A DNA stretch of 64,000 bases from JANQGG01 sp964642175. Lineage in GTDB: Bacteria; Bacteroidota; Chlorobiia; Chlorobiales; Chloroherpetonaceae. Shown piece after piece: positions 61,615-64,000 of the stretch. The notes beneath the pieces are model-generated. The model searched no databases and was not told the origin of the DNA. It worked only from the letters and a program-made list of their open reading frames with translations. A program made the translations under genes and the position numbers. Each line of letters begins with the position of its first letter. The stretch's first letter is position 1. The stretch spans positions 186,001 to 250,000 of the forward strand of contig CAZXOK010000001.1 in assembly GCA_964642175.1 (NCBI GenBank). Reading direction: 5' to 3'.

Positions 61615-62154
61615 ATGCATATAATAGCCGGAGAGCTAAAAAGCCGGATCATTAAAACACATAAGTCTCAAAAAGTAAGACCAACAACGGGTAGGGTAAG
61701 GCAAACACTGTTTGATCTTCTCTCTACCCGGTTTTGTTTTGAAGGAGCCCGTTGCCTGGATCTGTTTGCTGGTAGCGGTATTCTCGGGTTTGAAGCTATA
61801 AGCCGGGGTGCTGAAAGAGTAACATTTATAGATTCCAGTGCCTTAACCGTAAAAACGATCCTTTCTTCGGCCAGCTCCTTATCCGTCTCTGAACGTGTAG
61901 CTGTTTTAAAAATGAATGCCCTGAGTTTTCTCATTCAAACCACAGACGTCTATGACCTGATATTTTGCGATCCGCCTTATGCCTTTAAAGAGGATCAGCT
62001 TATCATTGATCGCATCCTGGATCGCAAACTCCTCAGCGAAAACGGATATTTTATCCTGGAGCATCCAAAATCCAAATCATTCGAAAACCATCAGAATTGT
62101 GAGTTTACCAAGCAATTCGGGACCACATCTTTGAGTTTTTTTTCATGTTCATAA
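61615..62154 (+). CDS. rsmD: 16S rRNA (guanine(966)-N(2))-methyltransferase RsmD
   Basis: It methylates G966 of 16S rRNA. The 179 residues have the family's HIIAGELKSRII, RPTTGRVRQTLFDLLS, the SAM motif CLDLFAGSGILGFEAISRGA, and the catalytic motif IFCDPPYAF. It precedes coaD by 14 bp, the common rsmD-coaD pairing. Confidence 0.96.
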   Translation: MHIIAGELKSRIIKTHKSQKVRPTTGRVRQTLFDLLSTRFCFEGARCLDLFAGSGILGFEAISRGAERVTFIDSSALTVKTILSSASSLSVSERVAVLKMNALSFLIQTTDVYDLIFCDPPYAFKEDQLIIDRILDRKLLSENGYFILEHPKSKSFENHQNCEFTKQFGTTSLSFFSCS

Positions 62155-62168
62155 TCACGTGATTTTTT

Positions 62169-62669
62169 ATGTCTTTAAAACGCGCAATATATCCCGGTAC
62201 ATTTGATCCTATAACCAACGGGCATTTGGATGTGATTGAACGTGCAGCCAAACTCTTTGATGAAGTAACCGTGGTGGTGGCAGAAAATTCAAAGAAAAAG
62301 CCGCTTTTTTCGGTTGATGAACGTTGCGAGATGATCCGACAGGTAACCGAAGTCTATGGCAATGTTCATGTAGATTTGTTAATGGATGGGTTACTGGCTC
62401 ATTATGCACGCGAGAATCACGCCCATGTAATTGTAAGAGGATTAAGGCAGGTAACGGATTTTGAATATGAGTTTCAAATCTCACTGATGAACCGTAATTT
62501 ATATCCCGAGATCACCACGGTTTTCCTGATGCCGAATGAAAAATACACCTACCTGGCTTCATCTATTGTTCGTGAAGTGGCTAGTTTGGGTGGCGATGTC
62601 AGTAATTTTGTGCCCGGGATCGTACTCGAGCGGCTGAACGAAAAATACTCATTAAAAAAAGATCATTAA
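62169..62669 (+). CDS. coaD: Phosphopantetheine adenylyltransferase
   Basis: CoaD adenylates 4'-phosphopantetheine in coenzyme A synthesis. The 166 residues contain AIYPGTFDPITNGHLDVIERA (nucleotidyl-transferase TxGH motif as TNGH), VIVRGLRQVTDFEYEFQIS (key RGLR), and YLASSIVREVASLGGDVSNFVP (key SSIVRE). All motifs are canonical. Confidence 0.98.
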   Translation: MSLKRAIYPGTFDPITNGHLDVIERAAKLFDEVTVVVAENSKKKPLFSVDERCEMIRQVTEVYGNVHVDLLMDGLLAHYARENHAHVIVRGLRQVTDFEYEFQISLMNRNLYPEITTVFLMPNEKYTYLASSIVREVASLGGDVSNFVPGIVLERLNEKYSLKKDH

Positions 62670-62737
62670 AACTAAAATTTATACAGGGTTTTGGGTTTCA
62701 TGATCTTATTTAATTTAAATAATAAAAGGAGTAAACA

Positions 62738-63949
62738 TTGGCTACAACTACACAATCGGTAGAATCCAGATTTTTGGCGGATCGCGTTTTAAGAATGAGC
62801 GAGTCTGAAACCATGCGTATCACCGGGCTGGCTAAAAAAATGAAATCAGAAGGCAAAGATGTTATTAGTCTTTCAGCCGGCGAACCTGATTTTCAAACCC
62901 CGGAATTTGTTAAAGAGGCTGCCGTTCAGGCCATAAAAGATGGACATACAAAATATACACTTAATCCGGGCGTGGTTGAACTCAGAGAGGCCATTGCCGG
63001 GAAATTCAAGCGTGATAATAATCTTTCGTATGCCATAGATGAGATTATTGTGAGTAATGGCGGCAAGCAGGCCATTGCAAATGCCATTTTAGCGCTGTGT
63101 AATGATGGGGATGAAGTGATCATTCCGGCACCTTACTGGGTAAGCTTTCCTGAAATGGTCAACTTAGCCGGAGGCAAACCGGTAATTGTAGAAGGCAAGC
63201 TTGAAAATGAGAATAAAATCACCCCTGAGCAGCTCGAATCGGCTCTGACGCCCAAAACCAAGATGTTGATTCTAAATTCACCATCAAATCCATCCGGAGC
63301 GGTGTATTCCGAAACCGAGATTCGGGCATTGATGAAAGTTTTAGAAGGAAAAGAGGTTTTTGTGATCTCCGACGAGATGTACGATAAACTCACTTATGGC
63401 GAGACCAAGCCATTCTCACCGGCTGCTATTGAGTTTATGAAAGACTGGGTGCTGGTGAGTAATGCGGTGTCTAAAACCTATGCCATGACCGGCTGGCGCG
63501 TAGGTTATATTGCCGGGCCAAAATGGATCATCAAAGCTTGTGCAAAAATCCAGTCACAAACCACTTCCAATGCCTGTTCGGTTTCTCAACAGGCTGCAAC
63601 TGCTGCGCTCAATGGCGATCAGAGCATTGTTGAAGAGCGCCGGCAAGAGTTTGAAAAGCGCCGCAATTTCATGTATAAAGAACTCAATGCCATTGAGGGC
63701 ATTTGTACAACCATGCCCGAAGGGGCTTTTTATATTTTCCCGTCTGTGAAAGGTGTTATTGGCAAAACTTACGGAGGCAAAACCCTGTCAAGTTCTCTGG
63801 ATGTGTGTGAGTATCTTTTAACTGAGCACCTTGTGGCTACGGTGCCGGGAGAAGCGTTTGGCGCACCGGGCTTTTTAAGGCTCTCTTATGCGGCTTCTAT
63901 TGAGCAACTCGAGAAAGCCATTTCCAGGTTCAAACAAGCTTTTGCATAA
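62738..63949 (+). CDS. aspC: Pyridoxal-phosphate aminotransferase, aspartate type (class Ib)
   Basis: It transfers amino groups between aspartate and 2-oxoglutarate, with possible side activities on prephenate or aromatic acids. The 403 residues show SLSAGEPDFQTPEFVKEAA, YTLNPGVVELREAIA, PYWVSFPEMV, LNSPSNPSGAVYS, and the PLP lysine in NAVSKTYAMTGWRVGY, with the late Arg in FLRLSYA. The start is TTG 62738 with AAGGAG six bases upstream. A terminator follows 13 bp after the stop. Confidence 0.93.
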   Translation: MATTTQSVESRFLADRVLRMSESETMRITGLAKKMKSEGKDVISLSAGEPDFQTPEFVKEAAVQAIKDGHTKYTLNPGVVELREAIAGKFKRDNNLSYAIDEIIVSNGGKQAIANAILALCNDGDEVIIPAPYWVSFPEMVNLAGGKPVIVEGKLENENKITPEQLESALTPKTKMLILNSPSNPSGAVYSETEIRALMKVLEGKEVFVISDEMYDKLTYGETKPFSPAAIEFMKDWVLVSNAVSKTYAMTGWRVGYIAGPKWIIKACAKIQSQTTSNACSVSQQAATAALNGDQSIVEERRQEFEKRRNFMYKELNAIEGICTTMPEGAFYIFPSVKGVIGKTYGGKTLSSSLDVCEYLLTEHLVATVPGEAFGAPGFLRLSYAASIEQLEKAISRFKQAFA

Positions 63950-63962
63950 GGTTACGAGATAA

Positions 63963-63992
63963 AAAAAGGGTTCATATTGTTGAACCCTTTTT
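63963..63992 (+). terminator. Intrinsic terminator after aspC
   Basis: AAAAAGGGTTCA (63963-63974), a 6-base loop and TGAACCCTTTTT (63981-63992) form a 12-bp stem ending in T residues. It can also act on the other strand because of the A run. Confidence 0.9.
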
Positions 63993-64000
63993 AAAATTTA

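Noticed and set aside
1..64000. CRISPR array, tRNA or rRNA genes, complete insertion sequence
   Set aside because: Reading the intergenic regions shows no regularly spaced direct repeats, no cloverleaf-like sequences with the TTCGANNC arm, and no transposase motifs.

Overview
The window looks like a chromosomal segment of a bacterium from the Bacteroidota / Rhodothermota-Balneolota side of the FCB group. The evidence is as follows. A large secreted subtilase ends in a NYPNPFNP-type C-terminal sorting tag (type IX secretion). Bacillithiol genes (bshA, bshC) are present. The classical menaquinone pathway is complete from chorismate to DHNA-CoA. Two upstream regions carry the TAnnTTTG -7 element used by the Bacteroidota sigma factor. 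Many starts lack a strong Shine-Dalgarno. By eye the GC content is in the low to mid 40s, with a clear AT-rich dip around 43-49 kb. I saw no rRNA, tRNA, CRISPR array, complete insertion sequence or prophage. Almost all of the window is core metabolism at high coding density. I assigned functions by reading motifs and from memory of the families, without database searches.

Layout. At 1-4 kb, accC (cut by the window edge), accB and efp form a leftward operon. HU, accA and a thioesterase run rightward. At 4-10.6 kb (leftward) lie a two-subunit 2-oxoacid:ferredoxin oxidoreductase (korAB), a small four-cysteine protein, an ArsA-like ATPase with an HSP20-like tail, and a glutamate dehydrogenase; a perfect 19-bp inverted repeat sits just upstream of korA. 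At 10.8-12.8 kb are an unassigned alpha/beta hydrolase and an MlaF-type ABC ATPase. At 12.9-20.7 kb the tightly overlapping operon menF-menD-menH-menB-menC-menE-cobU runs leftward. At 20.9-28.3 kb (rightward) are an rRNA m5C methyltransferase, a lipid kinase, a GlmU-like protein, a PabA/TrpG glutaminase, a LOG-family protein, a LysM lytic transglycosylase and a secreted beta-propeller.

At 28.3-37.6 kb are bshC, surE, a SET-domain protein, a patatin fused to an outer-membrane barrel, accD, thyX, queC, a CPBP protease and a YkgJ-like cysteine protein. At 37.7-49.7 kb (rightward) come the subtilase, a UbiA-family prenyltransferase, trpA, then an AT-rich surface-polysaccharide-like stretch (GT2 glycosyltransferase, YbhN-like membrane protein, tyrosine autokinase, beta-helix lipoprotein), and bshA. 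At 49.7-58.6 kb (mostly leftward) are mreB, tatA, a solitary DNA methyltransferase very like M.TaqI, psd, tilS, a lipoprotein peroxiredoxin, a DUF3352-like protein, rnhA, rpmB, a 680-bp gap with gene remnants, and rimO. At 58.7-64 kb (rightward) are purC, a DedA protein, plsY, a transketolase N-terminal subunit, rsmD, coaD and an aspartate-type aminotransferase.

How the genes work together. All four acetyl-CoA carboxylase subunits are present but in three places (accC/accB, accA, accD). With plsY, psd, a lipid kinase, the MlaF ATPase and a patatin they supply and remodel membrane lipid. The men operon makes the quinone head group; the UbiA protein could attach a prenyl chain to some acceptor. 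KorAB and the glutamate dehydrogenase link 2-oxoacid oxidation to nitrogen. I found no unmistakable new multi-gene system. The best second looks are the solitary M.TaqI-like methyltransferase, the inverted repeat and small cysteine protein beside korAB, the Asn-tipped EF-P, the truncated antitoxin in the 56.6-57.3 kb gap, and the AT-rich surface module.
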